NCBI RefSeq assembly: GCF_001640805.2
Contig: NC_066856.1
Span: 19,044,712-19,108,711, forward strand
Source: Lates calcarifer
Lineage: Eukaryota > Chordata > Actinopteri > Centropomidae
Length of the DNA: 64,000 nucleotides
Reading direction: 5' to 3'
Shown here: positions 11,040 to 25,189 of the stretch, in pieces
Layout of the letters: every line of letters begins with the position of its first letter
Numbering within the stretch: the stretch's first letter is position 1
Notes under the pieces: model-generated
What the model was told of the DNA's origin: nothing
The model's input: only the letters and a program-made list of their open reading frames with translations
Database searches by the model: none
Position numbers and translations under genes: made by a program

Positions 11040-14000
11040 TTACAGCAGGCGTGGGTTTTCCTCTCTGTAGTCGTGTGGGTCTCCTTTGAAGGGCAGATGT
11101 GGAGGGTGGTTACAGATTCCCATCAGGAAGATGATGATGGTGCCGAAGGTCATCACCGGGGTAACCAGGAAGAGACAGAGACGGTCCACCGTGCGAGCGA
11201 TGCCACTCCAGTTATCTTTCTCCTGTGAAGACAGCAGCAGTTTGAAGTTCTGTTTCTACAGTTACATGTTTGATTTATGTACGTGGCTAAAAGTATGTGG
11301 ACACTAGTTGAACATCCTGTTTCTCTGTCCCACCTCGTTGTAGTCGTTCTTATGGCGCATGTGTTTGATGATGTAGTTCGCTCCGTCCACCGCCGGCTTG
11401 ATCTCAGCGTACAGCTGATCCGTCACTCCTCCATCTTCCTGTGGCTTCACCACTACACGCACATTTAAACAGAGTAGGTAAACATACGCAGAGCTCATAA
11501 CTTCAAACAGCTGATTTATTCAAATCAAAGGACGTACCTGCGGCGTGTGTGGTTCGCGTCATCAGTCCGTGCCTCTCTGACTGTTTCTCAAACATCAGCT
11601 CGCTGCGGGACTTGACGCTGTAGTACTCCTCCGCCGTGGCGATGTACCCCACCGAGCTGGATCGCCGCGGCAGCGCTCCGTCCCAGTATGGCTCCGCCTC
11701 TGCGGGGCGGGACATACGCAGGATCCGGGGCAGCCGCTCGAGGAAGAACTGGAGAAAGAAGACAGGGAATAATTAATCTGTGTTAATCACACAGGGACGA
11801 ATTAGAGGTGTGTGTGTGTGTGTGTTACCTTCTTGGTCCACTCGGACATGACGTGAGTGCTCGGTGTCCTGAAGTGCAGGTTGAGGACGACCACACAGTT
11901 CAGCACCACCACCGTCACCAGCACCATGATGAACATTAAATACCTGAGACACACACACACAAATATCTTAAACTTTTGGACTTTTATTATATTTTATCAG
12001 AGCTAAGTGCTACATATACAGCCAAATATCCACTAGATGTCCCTGATGTTTCCAGGTTGTGTGTGTGAGTGTGTGAGTGTGTTACCTACTTGACGATAAG
12101 CGGTACAGACATGGACGTCTCGGGCAGCCTTTGAGAGATCAGCAGCAGGAAGACAGACTGAGCCAAGAGCACAGAGATGGACAAGGTCATCTTCTCACCA
12201 CCTGCACACACAGACACAAAACAAACACACACGCGTGGATGAAATTTGAGAACTCGCAGACTCTGCAGGGTTTGGTTTTTAAACTGTTGGCCAGAACAAA
12301 ACATTGGGGTGAGTTGTTCTGAGTAATTCTGCACTGACTGTCAGCGGGGAGGTAGTAGACGAGCGAGGCCAGGAAGGAGATGAGCACGCAGGGGATGATG
12401 ATGTTGACGATGTAGAAGAGAGGTTTGCGTTTGATGACCAGGTAGAAGGTGATGTCCTGGTGCTTGTTGCTCTCCATGGGAATGTGTTTGTAGGTGTTCC
12501 TCTTGGCCGGACGGTGGATGATCTCCCACTCGCCGTTCTCTGTCGAGGAGCAGGAGGTTTAGGTCATTAAACTGCAGACAGGACGTTCGCTCTACTAACT
12601 AAACTGTGTGTGAGAGACTGGGAGGACACCTGTAAAGCTCGCAGGGTCAATGATGATCCACTCCACCGTCCATTTGCTGGTTTCGTCCGCCTCTTCCTTC
12701 AGCAGCATCCTGATCTCTCTGGCGTTGTAGGTCAGAGAGCTGCAAAGAAATGGAGTTTAAAATCAACCTGATGAGCATTAAAACCTCAGGGATTAACCTT
12801 CTTCTACTGTCCTATCACAAACAAGTTTATCAGTGTTTTAAATTCTGTCTGACGTGAATTTGAGCGTGCAGTTCTGCCAGTCGAAGGGGAAGTAGTTGAC
12901 GTTGATGGAGCAGGAGGAGCGGAAGATGGCGGGAGGCAACCAGTAGCAGAGACCGGTAGGATCCACCAGGACGTTACTGTAGTAGGCCACCTGGAACTGG
13001 GCATCGTTACTGACAGGGAGAAGAAGCATTCTGTTTAAATAAAATCAGACTTTTTCTTATTCCTCTTTAGTTTCTCAGTAGAGATGAACACTCTCCTAAA
13101 CCTTTGTATCACAGCTGTGTGACAAAAGGGTAAAATAACACGTAAATAAACTGAACCTCACTTGTTTTCCAGCACAATCTCTGGCAGCCACACCATACTG
13201 GACGGCAGGCGAAGCATCTCAATGCCGTCAAACTCTGTCGAATTCCACGACAGCCGGTAGTCAGTCCACGTCTTTAACACACACACACACAACAGAGTTC
13301 AGATCTTTATTTTCCCAAAAAAGGAAATTCTTTGTGCAGCAAGACTGAATGAAAACACAGGAAGGTGAAATGTAAGAAAACAATACATCCAGTATTTATG
13401 CAAATATACTGTAAATAAACCACTGAAGAATGTTTCTGTAAATCTCTGCAGCTTTACGCACATGATCTATCCATACGTTTGTCAGCAGCGTCTCATCGAC
13501 TTCTTTCTACAGATGAAGGACAACAAAGACAGATTAGAAGAGCAGCAGCAGATACAACAGGAAATCCAGCCCTGCGCTGTTCTTTTTGTAGCTGTTGTAC
13601 CAGAGAGATGAGGTTGGAGAGCGTGAGGGCGAGGTACACGTCGACGGCGTCCCGCTGACTCTCGACGGGACGCAGCTCTTTGTTGTACCCTCGTTCTTTG
13701 AACAGGTAGTTGATGAGACGCTCCTCCTCGTTCCTGCCCCAGCACTCTGACACACACACATGGAAAGCACATGACTAAACTGTGATGCAGAGACAAAAAT
13801 GACTTGTCAAAGGTCTTTTTCTTGTGCAGGACATACAGGACAGTTCATGCCAACTCCAAGCGAAAGAAATACAAGTACAAAATGAAAATAAAAATATATA
13901 GTACAGGGTTTCACCTGTAAGTCATGCGTTTGTTTAGATTACAGTGATAAATACAATATAAATAAAACATTCCACAGCTCACACACACACTAAAACAAAC

Positions 14001-14781
14001 AGGGTCTGAGTGTGTGTGAGTGCATTCATGCCGCTCATGTTTCAGTCCATCAGAGCAGCTGCTGTGTGGTTCAGACTATCACCACTGATACCAGTTACCT
14101 TCTACAGTGCACATAACTGGCAGACATTTCCCCTCGACACACTTCAGTCAGCCACACGGCCATGTTTGTTTGTTTTTGTTTGTGGATATGTTGACTCTCT
14201 TTTTAGTTAACCTAGCTGACTAACTCCTCATTCAAGGAGCTGATGTTGGGCTGCAAATAGCTTTCATTTTCATTATCAGTTAATCTACAGGTTGATTAAT
14301 CAGCCTGGTCTTTAAAATAGTAAAGAAAAAGTTCCTAAAGCCCAGGTTTACATATCTAAACTGCTTCTTTTGAACTACTAATTGTAAAAGACTAAAAAAA
14401 CTATCAAATATTTAACATTTGCAGAGAGTCTGCATAACTTCACTGAGAAAAGATCCAAAAACAGCTTTTCATTGTAGTTTAGTGTTTTGTGTTGGTTCAA
14501 GCGCTGTTAAAAATGATTTTAAATCCTGTTAAATATGTAACTGTGGGGAAATAAAGCAGAAAACTGAACATGTTTTAGTATGAAGATGAAAAAAACAGAG
14601 ATATTTACAAATGTCACCACATATTTGCTGCTTCGTGGAACTTTAAAGACGCGTATTTATAGAACTTTCACTCAAACTTCACACATAAACAACTTCACAG
14701 CAAAAGAACCAACATTCACTCACCGGATGAGAGCAGTGCGAGCAGGAACACAGCGCCCAGTGCTGCAGGCTGAAGCTTCAT
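11040..14781 (-). CDS. chrnd: Nicotinic acetylcholine receptor delta subunit
   Basis: This is a structural subunit of the muscle endplate cation channel, which opens when acetylcholine is released at the neuromuscular junction. Twelve exons were placed: 14724-14781, 13601-13746, 13462-13506, 13162-13271, 12854-13009, 12630-12739, 12339-12539, 12090-12201, 11829-11943, 11538-11748, 11334-11452 and 11040-11222. They total 521 residues, close to the mammalian length. Landmarks in order: a signal peptide ([19 protein letters not shown]), an [10 protein letters not shown]-terminus, the Cys-loop with 13 residues between cysteines ([15 protein letters not shown]), M1 after [10 protein letters not shown]2 in [15 protein letters not shown]3 leading to HFRTPSTHV, a delta-type RRSSSVGYI loop, and M4 after [10 protein letters not shown]. 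The [23 protein letters not shown] and NHPP...FKGDPHDY segments identify delta rather than gamma, epsilon or beta. The alpha-type vicinal cysteines are absent, as expected. Confidence 0.96.
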
Positions 14782-14980
14782 GGCTGACTGCTGGTGACTA
14801 GTGAGGAGTCTTTAATACCCACCGACCTTCTGCCAGAAAACTGACTGACCGACTGAGTGACGGACAGGCGGCAGCTGCAGAAACACAGAGGAGAAAATAG
14901 AAAGCAGAGAGCGAGCAGGCCTGAGCAGCCGGCTGCTGTCTCCCCCACTCTGTCCGGGAACAGAGGGAGAGAAGAGGGGA

Positions 14981-15075
14981 GGGATATATAAGAGATGTTA
15001 TAGTCGTCTTATTTTCTATCTTACACATCTAGTTCATTAAATAAAGTAAAAAGTGTGCGTCTTGTCACTCACCTG
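14981..15075 (-). promoter_or_regulatory. Candidate chrnd promoter: TATA-like box and E-box
   Basis: On the minus strand a TTATATATCC element lies about 200 bases before the chrnd start codon. A CAGGTG E-box (CACCTG on the plus strand at 15070-15075) lies about 80 bases further upstream. A second E-box, CAGCTG, sits at 14872-14877, probably in the 5' UTR. Muscle receptor subunit genes are known to be driven by myogenic factors through E-boxes. The assignment here rests on position and motif only. Confidence 0.35.
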
Positions 15076-15739
15076 CTGAACTCACAGGATTTTACACGAT
15101 TCTAAAACTTACCTCACCCACAAATATTCATCTTTCCTGTTTAAAAGAAGAGCTTTTTCCTACATCAGTGAACAGCTGACAAACCTACAGGATGTGGACA
15201 ATAAATTCAGCCTGGTACATCCCAAACTCTAACATTTCCTCTCCACAACAAAAGCCTTAAAACTCCCACAGCAGCTACATATAAAGAAGTTTCAAGTTTA
15301 GTTGTTAAAATAACATAATCTTAATAATCTCACACACTTCTTAAAGGTTTTGAAAACTTTCCTGATACATTACTCCACCTTCATTTTATTATCTATGAAA
15401 TATTTCCAACTGCACCTGAACGTTTTCTACTAAATGGGTGTTTTTGGATTAAATCCAATCTAATTTGGAGTTGTTGACACTTAATACACACGTAATGCAA
15501 AGAAAAATGTTTTATATCGGCTCTAAAATATACACATACATTAGATCTGGACTTAGGAATCCAGTACAAATAAAAAAATCTTCATTTATTTAATAGTAAA
15601 AACAGACACAAATACGACACATACAGGTTTCAAAAATACTAGTTAAGTTTAGTTCATTAAGTGTTTGTTTATTACCAGTTCATAAAAGTTTAAAAATTAA
15701 GATCATTGTCCATAAATCACTCATCTGCGTCTCTGAGCC
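15076..15739. other. Spacer between the chrnd promoter and the cip2a 3' end
   Basis: The sequence is AT-rich. It includes the cip2a 3' UTR; minus-strand AATAAA (TTTATT at 15668-15673) lies about 70 bases after the cip2a stop. No other feature is seen. Confidence 0.5.
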
Positions 15740-18700
15740 TCAGAGCGACAGGTTGACGTCGCTCTTCATCTTGCCGCTGCTGAGGCTGTGGATCATGGCG
15801 ATCATCGCCGAGTGTTTGTTCAGCTCGTCCTCCTTCTGCTTCAGCTTTGTCTCCAGCTGGCTCTTCTGCAGCTCCAGAGACGACGCCTGGGAAACACAGA
15901 ATGTTAGAAGTTTTTGTTGATTCCTTTACATGTGTCGTTGATGCGTATTTGGGATGTTGATGTTTACTAATCAGGAGGGGAATCTCTCTCGTCACTACCT
16001 TGATGCTGGCGTCTTTCCTGGCCTGCTCCGTCTTGTTGAGTTCCTTCCTCAAAACGTCCACCGTCTCCTCCAGGTCCCTCCTCTCTTGATCCCGCTCCTT
16101 CACCTTCTCCTCCTCAGCCCGGAGTTCAGCGTGCAGCCCTGTCAGGAAATAGGCGCTTTCACTACTGCAGCTTTAAGTTAAACACAAAATGAAGCAGCAC
16201 TCGAGTAACCTCAGGATCTCTGCCTCATTTAAAGACAGCACTCTGTCCACATACAGTTAGAGTTTACAAGCTGACACCTGCTGAAGTCTCAGGTGAAGAC
16301 TCACCTGCGATGTCACTGTTTTTCTGCTGCAGATCTGAATGGAGTGATCTGATCTCCTCCCCTCTCTCCTCCAATACTGACGCCATCCTAAAAAAAGAGA
16401 CAGTGTTTATGTAAGAAGATTCAGATGATACTGATCAGATGAAGTGTGTGTGTGGATTACTTTTCGTGTTGCAGCTGGAGTGCTTCATGGTTCTTCCTCA
16501 GAGTGTCGTTCTGTTTGGTGAGAGAGATGTGAGCCGTCTGCAGCTCCTTCAGCAGCCGCTCGCTCTCGTTGAACCTGCACAGGACGACCTGTTACACATC
16601 TGAACATCCCAGTAAACCTGCCCACACCTGACCAGTTCAATCTGCCTCTGACCTGCTGAGCAGGGCGTTGTAGGCTCCTTTGAGGGCCTGGTGCTCCTCA
16701 GAGTCCCGCTGCAGCCTGGCGTTGTGCTGCAGCAGCTCCTCCATGTCGGCCTTGGAGCGCTCCACCTCCAGCACCTGGTTGCTGAGCTCGCTCTGTAGAT
16801 CCTCACGCCGACGCTCTGCATCCTTCAGCAGACCGCCGAGCTTACGAGCCTGCAGGAAAACAAATCTGATGTGAATTTAGGCGCTGCATGGAGAACCTGA
16901 CTGGACTCTACCAGCCCTGTGGCAAAAATGCTGAATGCTGGTTCCAGTTTCTCAAATGTGCTGATTTTATGCTTTTCTTTGTCTTACACAAAGACAATCG
17001 TCAAACAAAACCATCTGAAGCTGTAACCTTGAGACCGTTAGACATATTCCTGCAGTAGATGTGTGAATTGTTGTGGTTGATGTGTAAATGTCACCTCGGC
17101 CTCGGCCTGAGCGCGTTGGAAGCGATACTGAGCGATGAGGCGGTCGGCCTGAGACAGAGCCAGAGCCTTGGCCTCCAACAAGTCCTGCAGACGACTCTCC
17201 TTAGACTGATGGGGTGAAACAAAGAAACATAACTGAGCAAACAATCATTTCAAAAGGACGATGTTTAACAACTAGGTTATCTAAAAATTAAGTAAGAAAA
17301 TCAACACTACACCTACATAAAGCGGTACGTGTCACAAAATACTCACCGCAAACGCAGAGAGTTTCTGTTCATAAACATCAATGATCTCGGACACATGCGA
17401 GTCTTTAACCTGCTCCTGCAGCTACAAACAACAAACACACACCACCGGAAGATACATTTCACACCCACAGACACATGTTAACAGCGGAAGGAAGTTCATC
17501 TTAATGCTACAGATTTTTGAATATCTGTAAATATATTTCTTTGTTGGAAAGAAGTGAAATATTTGGTTCATCTTAGAATTTCAAACAATGCCAAACACAG
17601 CAACCACTAAACAATTCAACTTCCCAGTGTCAGTTTAAAACATGAGCATGTTTTACCTCCAAGCCATTCTGTATCTTCTCAACCAGACAGTGGACACTCC
17701 TGCTGGATCCACTGGAACAGTCCAGGACGCTGGTGTTCGACCTGGGAGGAGGGACTTCCTGCACTGCGACACGTTTGACGGACAGCTCGGCCTCCCTCTG
17801 GCGATAGGCGTTGTTGGCCGCCATACTCTCTCCCAGACTTTGGAAATACAGTTTGACAGCTGGGATCAATAACAGCGCAGCGGGAAACTGGCAACAAGGT
17901 ATTAGAACCTTATTCATTTAACTACAGGTGGATATGAATTGTTATTTTCTTGTACCAACACAGATGTATAAATGCTTTTTATGGTTGTGCATATAAACTT
18001 GTTTTGCACAAATGACTCACACCAACGAGGGGAAGTCTGGGAGGGGAGTGGCTTCAAACAACAGAGAGAGTCCGGTCTGCACGCGCTCTCTGTGGTGGGA
18101 CGTCAGAGCCAGAGAGAGGGGAGTAACTATCCTCTGGTCCTGACAAAGTCAGAGAGAGAAGTAGGTCACAGAGAAAACTACAGAAAGCTTAAGATGAGGC
18201 ACAGCGAGTGAAAGGTGTTTGTGTGTTTGTACCTGTAACATCCTGTAGAAGCTGGTTTCCATGTCTTTCACCTGCTGTCTCAGTTTGCTCATCAGCTCCA
18301 GAGTCTTCAGCAGAGCCTCTGCACACACCTGACTGAACAGACACGAAACACACAACCGTAAGATTTTAAAAGACACATTCAGATCATTCACTTTAGTTTC
18401 AGCTGTCACTCACCTGAGATCGTTGTCAGAGCCAGGAGGGAGACAGGTGAGGGGGCTGTTGCTGTGGCAACAGGAGAGGAGGGATTCAACCTGTGAGAGG
18501 CAGAGCTGAGCCGTCACCTGACGGGACACTAAAGATCTGGTGGAGTCCTCGGTGCACAGGAGTGGAGGAGTTAAGGCTTCAAAACAAACAAACAAACAAT
18601 AAAAAAGCAGACGGGCAGGTTTGGTTAAAGGATATTAAGCAGCAGACTGGTGACGTGTGTGATGCGGTGGCAGTGTTTTCTCAGGTGAGCGTCTCCCTTT

Positions 18701-21700
18701 GTAGGATCGAGGCCCTTCAGCAGACCTAACAGGACTGGAAGCAACATTTCTACGAAGCTCAGCACACAGTCGGGTACGCTCTCTGCTCCTAACGCCTCCT
18801 GAACAGAGAGGAAAACATGCACATGATCAGGACAAGGACGGAAAGATACAGACACAGTGTTTTCTTGAACCTACTAGACCTACAGTCAGGTTGGGAAGTG
18901 GTGAAAAACACTTTAACCAAAGGGAAACCAAAAGAACATGTGGCACTGGTAAAAGAGCAGCAAATGTAGGTGACTGAAATTTAAACGTACTGACCTAAAA
19001 TCCCTGTTTGGTAAAAATAAGCAGGCCCACTTATCAAACCTCCGCACTGTTTTAGTACCAACTGTAGCACAGATCATTAAAGACACTGTCTGACAGCTAA
19101 AATTGGCATCAAACGTGTGGTGGGGTTAGCCTGGTTTACTTCTTCTTTGCTAATTACTGATTAAAATCAAATTAGGAGCATCTGTTTTAATGAGAAGAAT
19201 GTGCTTTGTGTCTCAGCAGGGCTGCCGTACCTCCAGCAGCTCATTCAACAGGTGCAGGGCTTGGACAGAGCAGGATTCAGCGCCCTCCACAGGCGAGCTC
19301 AGCCACTGCACCAGAGCGAGCCCAGGCTCTGCCTTGCGACCCCCGTCCAGTCCGCCCCCCTGCCTTCGGCTCACTGCTCTGAGTTTGGCTCCTGCCGGTT
19401 TGAAAACCACCTCGCACAGGAGCACACGCAGACCTGAGACACTGCACATGGCCAGGAGGAGCTCCAAGACCTGCAAAAACAACACCCAAAAACCAAGATC
19501 AAATTGTGGTGGAGATTTTTAACTGTTTTCTGAATATTACAGATCAAATAGCGAACCGTACGTCTCCCCTGCAGAGGATGAAATCACAACGAGCTGAATT
19601 CAAATCCACCTGAGGATCTTTGTCATCTACTCATTTCCTGTCTCTGCTCTACTGTCTCCTAGCTCATTAAAGTAAAACCTACTTCTGCTCAGTTCTTTAC
19701 CACAAAAAAGGTGCAGTCTCACTTTAAAAAAACATTTGCTGCACCATGAGATTTGAACCATCAGTGTTTCAGTACCTCTTTTCACAGTGGGAAGGTTATA
19801 TAGAATTAACATACATGACATGCAGTGTTTGGTTTGTCTCACCTTGGCTGCAGAATCCGGATCTTTCGACTGCAGAAGTCCTAAAACCTGAGACACACAT
19901 GCTGAGAAGTGCTGATACCTACGAATGGAAAATCTGCTTGAATTCACAGTCCGCACTGAGTATTGAAGCAACCACTGAGGTTGCACACTCCATATCAGAA
20001 ACATCTGTTTATCTGTGTGTGTGGTCGTACCTGGTGAGGAAGTCTGCTATTTTGGGGTTCTTCAGCAGATCAACCAAAAGGTCAACCGAGTATTTTCTCG
20101 TCAGAGTACCATCACCATTCACGATGATGTTGAACACGAGCTGGAAAGTCTGATGGATGTTCTTTGCGTCAAAGAGCTGAGGGGCGGGCACACACACACA
20201 CACACACACACACAGGAGAGAGACGACGCGTAAGGCTGGGTGGCATTAAGCAACTCGCCTATTATGAGATTCTTGTTCATTTTCTCAGCAGCAGATAAGA
20301 ACTGAAGTGAAAAGAGGAACAAACAGAAAAAGGAAGAAACAGTTGTTGGTACTCGAGATAAAAGAAGAAGAAAGACGTATCACACTTTTAACTTTAACTG
20401 AGGCTCCTGATCTGTATCTGATTTTATGCCCGTGAGTGTATAACACTGCACCTCTGGTTGAGCTGAAGGCCTGAAATCCTGCATTTCTGATATTTTAAAA
20501 TATGTGTAACTTCAAAACTGACACATTTTTTAAATTTGACAGCAAAAAGAAAGAGTAAAAAGGAGGAGTCTAGTATCCACATGCATGCAGAACAACAATT
20601 AAGATGTTTACGTGGCTGTCACTTGGTTTAAATGCTAAGAGATGAGATTTTTCCCGCCTACCTTCTCTCCAACCTTCTCGTTCAGAGTGAGGCTGGACAG
20701 GATGGATAACGTGAAGACCACCACAGTCAGACTGTTGTGAGCCAGGAAGTTGATCAGTGTGCGGTAAAACGGCTTCACGTTGTCCTACAAAAAACACACA
20801 CACACATAATAGCACCCAAAGAAATTCTATTTACTATCACAGTTCAACAAATGCAGCAAATTCTTACAACTTGAGAAGCTGGAGAAGAAATCAATCAACA
20901 AATCAATTCAATTAATTTTCTGTTGAACAACTAATCAGTTAATCAGCAAATCCTTTCAGCTCCACACTTCAGAGTGTGACAGATGCATTGTGCAAAACTT
21001 TAACAATAAAATGCAACTGAGAACAAACACACACAGACACTTGTGTAACTGACTCATCAGGGACTCACCAGAGACTTGATGTGGCTCTGCACAGAGTGGT
21101 TGTCACGACACAGGTTGGCCATGAGGCCGAGGCAGGGCATGATGATGTCATCATCGTGAGACTGGCTGCAGCGAAAGAGCGTAACACAGTTACCTGAATG
21201 CAAAGTATACACAGCACCTACTATACTGGCTGATGTGAGATGTGGGTTTTACATGTTGGTCATGAGAAAAGAGATGAGCTCGTGGATGTAGTTTGTTGAC
21301 TGGAAGATGCGAGTGTTGTACGTCAGTTTCTGCAGCACCTGTAAACACTGAAATAGAAATACAACACAACATTGCGACATGATCTTATAGAGTACTGTGC
21401 AATACAACAATAAATCAATGTGGTGTGGTTTATTGTCATTTAATAGGAAAATTAAACATCTGAAAAAGCTACACCTGCAAATCTACTCTGTCCATAGGAA
21501 GGTGCAGCTATAACACGTTTGTGACTTGGTGTTAGAAATGTTTCCGTTTCAGTATGATGCTTAAAACACAGAGTGAAAATATAGAGTGCAAAGCAGAGGA
21601 AGCAGTCACACTCTGATGTCTGCAATGATCCACTTACCTGCAGTACCAGAGGCTCTCCTGGTGTGGCACTGTGGCAGTGGATAACAGAGGCCAGGGTGCT

Positions 21701-23141
21701 GGTGAGGTTGTAGCTGCTGTGAAGCATCTCTCGACTGTCATCGTCACAGGCTGAGGGAGAGAGTGTGCAAGTGGGACAAAACTCCAAAGATCAGGTTTCA
21801 CATAGTGCTGGCAGTTCAGATTCAGCCTGGGGTTAAATTGTGCAAATGTTACTTTCTGGTTTCACACCATCTCAGCTTTTTTTAACATACTTGAAGGCAC
21901 CTCAGTGATATATGTATTCATATCTATTCTGTAGGTTATGGCACATGTGGTGTAGAAAAGGGGCTATACTGTTTGCACACAGGTGAACACTACCTAGTTG
22001 TGCCAGCAGGGAGATGATGGAGCTCGTCAGGGCCGGGCTCGTGTTTGGGTTTCCAGCCAGCCCCACCAGACCACTCACACACTCACTAGGTAAAACCTGG
22101 CCTGAGGACAGCAGTTGGTCACATTTCAGGCCTGAAACCTCCTGCAAACACACACACAAACACAGTAAGAGACTGTAGGCTACACTGATGTAAATGCACA
22201 CAGGGATGGTAAGGACACATTCCAACCAACTTTCAGAGAAGCAAAAAATAACATAATCACAAGACTAAAACTGATTTTCATTTTGATTCAGTCCCATCCA
22301 AACCTGTGCTTAGAGATAAGCAGTCAGCTCACTCTGTGAGCTTAGACCAACCCAACTTAACCTCAATGACGCTGCATCATCGCTGCAACATCAATTTTTA
22401 TTCAAGTCTGTGTGGCAATCTTACCAACTACCAAGGAAATGACTAGAAAGAAACCACCTCTCAGTATAATACAATAGGAGTACAGCCCAAAGGTACAGGC
22501 TTTGTATAATCACACTAGTGGCCACTGAATAGTAACATTTAGATTGTATCTTCTGTACTGAGGTTTTTATTTGTATTGCCTTATTATATAACAACCCCCC
22601 TGTGCAGTCAGAGATTAAAGATATTCCTCTGATTAAAGTCAGATTAGGGGGCACTCATCCTTGTGTTGTACTCTAATAATCTGCGCGTTAATAATAACTA
22701 ATATTCAGTTTCCAATTATATAAAGAAGGAAAAACAAAAAAACATCCACTGAGGGAGCAGGACACGCTGATTTTTGGTATTTTAGTTTTTAAGTGACTCT
22801 AATCAAATCAAAAAAGAATAACCATATCATAACCTCTGATTTAGCTACCTGCCTTCTGGAGATATTCTGCCACATCCTTGTGTATCTACTACTCTGAAAC
22901 TACACCTGTGCCCTTGGCAGTCAGCCTTAAAGTATCATAAACCAGGTCAGTGATGTCTGATGTGATTTCCGTGTTTTTATGGATGAAAACATTCAGCAAC
23001 AGCAACATTTGAACCTCTTAAGCAGAGAGCAGCGCTCACCTCCACTTGTTTCTGTAGCTGCGCTGCATTTTGAGCCGTCCTGCTGTCTCTGTACTGCTGG
23101 ATAGCTAACAACAGAGACTTCAAACATGTAGTCAGGTCCAT
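15740..23141 (-). CDS. cip2a: CIP2A, cellular inhibitor of PP2A
   Basis: In mammals CIP2A restrains PP2A-B56, stabilises MYC, and works with TOPBP1 to tether broken chromosomes in mitosis. The reading starts [20 protein letters not shown] at 23141 and ends [10 protein letters not shown] at 15740, over about 20 short exons. The first are 23040-23141, 21994-22141 and 21638-21750. The N-terminal half is armadillo-like: [60 protein letters not shown], then [20 protein letters not shown] and [23 protein letters not shown] segment links to a long C-terminal coiled coil that begins near [20 protein letters not shown] and runs to a [14 protein letters not shown] end. These motifs match the mammalian protein almost along its whole length. 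No frame break was noted. It lies tail-to-head with chrnd on the same strand. Confidence 0.96.
20190..20214. repeat. (CA)n microsatellite beside a cip2a splice acceptor
   Basis: On the coding strand this reads as a (TG)n run followed by CCCGCCCCTCAG, the acceptor of the exon that begins LFDAKNIHQ. It therefore lies inside the branch-point/polypyrimidine region. Confidence 0.85.
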
Positions 23142-23743
23142 CCTGTAGAACAAAACTAAGTTTTACACAGTGAGACAACACGTAAGCTCGCAAAAATATG
23201 CTTTCAAACAACGTCCATCTTGAGCTAACACTAGCTAGCAAGCCTGTCTTCGTCTGTCATGTCAGCAGCTTAAACGAGCTACTCCAAAAGTAGTTTGTAA
23301 TTTTTAACTACTGCTCATGTATCAAAAGTAGCTGTATGTAATATTTTCGCGCTCCTTTGTCACAGACTACCTGTTGTATTTTTTCTTTCTTCGAGAAACA
23401 TCAACAACAACCGGCGACACAGGAGCAACAGCTTCCTCCCGCTTCCAGCTTCGAACGGGCATGGAACGGACCATGTACAGTGAAGGGGGAGAGAAGGCAG
23501 GTTAAAACTGTATCGATAAAAATAATATTGATTTATGTACAATATGGACGAATAAAGTCTATCATAAAATCACATACACTTTGTAATTAAACAGCATGTA
23601 AAAAAATTACTGTGTGTCTTTGATTAATGAAACAAAGTAAAAGTGCTTTCCCCCCAACTCCGTGAGTTGGTAGAGACCAAGAGAGTGTTTACGTAATCCG
23701 AGGGGCGGAGTAAGGAGCCGTTGTAACGCAGTGGTTTTTACTG

Positions 23744-23935
23744 TAAATAAAATAAAAATAAAATAAAATAAAGTAAAATTAAAAAAGACAAGATAAGAAA
23801 TAAGTAAAACTAAATAAAACAAATAAAATAAGATCAACACAATTAAACAAATTTAAAAATCTAAATGAAATAAATAAAACAATGAAATAATATTTTTTTA
23901 AAAACGAAATAAATGTAACTAAATAAAATCAAACG
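23744..23935. repeat. A-rich (AAATA)n-like low-complexity tract
   Basis: Repeated AAATAAAAT and AAACTAAATAAAAC motifs with few G or C bases make up this tract. No coding signal is present. Confidence 0.8.
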
Positions 23936-25189
23936 TTTTTGACATTGTATTATCTCTTTGATGCATATTTTCAGTTTTTTCAACATGATTAAATCAGGTA
24001 CATTTATTTGTTGTTTTACACAGAGCCCTGTTTTATTTGATTAAGCACTAACCCATCCACATTTTTCTTACTGGCAGACTTATACTGAGACTGAATCTGT
24101 CATTAGCTAAAATTGGCTGATAGTATCTATTGTTAATGATAATCCTAAAAATATGTAACATGTGATTAAACTTCCTGAGCAGGTGTAAGTGAGGTGAGTA
24201 TATTACTGAGGACAGTCCTTAGAAATCAAGATTTGCTGCCAGTTTTGGCTGATGGTGGGTGGGTGTATGTGTGGATGCAGAGGTGGATGTTTATAGTTGT
24301 TTCTGTATTTGTGTGGAAACTGTGGTCAGATCGTGCGTATAGTCTTAAAACCCACCACTGAATCTTTCCACCTTTTTCACGTGTCTTTGTTGTTTTCCTT
24401 AACACTTGATTGGTCACATAAGTTAAACAGGCAGAGATATGTATTCACTTCAAATGTGCAACAATACATTAATTTTTCCAAAAAAAAAAAATAAATAAAA
24501 AAAATGAAAGTCCAGATCAAGATGTAAAGTGTTTAAAAAAGTGAGTTACAAAGATATTTTAGATCAGTCTGTATTGAAAAGGTGTGAAAACAGACACAGG
24601 ATGTGTGAGGTTTCATCCACACAGACTATGACACAGAGAGGTCTGACTATATAACACACACATAAATTTGAGTTTTGTGAACAAAAATAGCCACTAGAAA
24701 TCATATTTCTGCCCTTATCTTTGTGCAAGGCAAGGAAATCATGCACAAACCCAGAGTTTTACATTTGTTGTTTCTGCAGGAGTGACATTTTAATTGCATA
24801 TCAACAGTCAGAAGGAACCACACAGGATTATAATCATAAGGAATTTTAAACCAATGGAGAAAATATTACAGATAAATATTTACAGTGTGTTAAGAAATCA
24901 AGAGATTGCCATTAATATCAAATATTAGATGCAGGTGCAGCCAATACAAATAAATGTAAAAATGTTTATTATTTTCCTCCCTGTATAAATAATTTAAATA
25001 AAAACAGATAGAATGAAGCGTCTGCTGCAGCAAAACCTCTAAAAAAAGTGTTGACAATGAAGCGACGCCAGGCAGTGCACACCAGCCAGACCACACTGGA
25101 CAAAGCCGCAAGTTTTTGCAGCATTAATACACAGTAATTGCGAATCAACATATCGGACTAGTTCTGCTGAAGTATGTTCACACTGAGAG

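Noticed and set aside
14010..14210. Plus-strand frame in chrnd intron 1
   Set aside because: It has no homology, no splice signals and a repeat-like composition.
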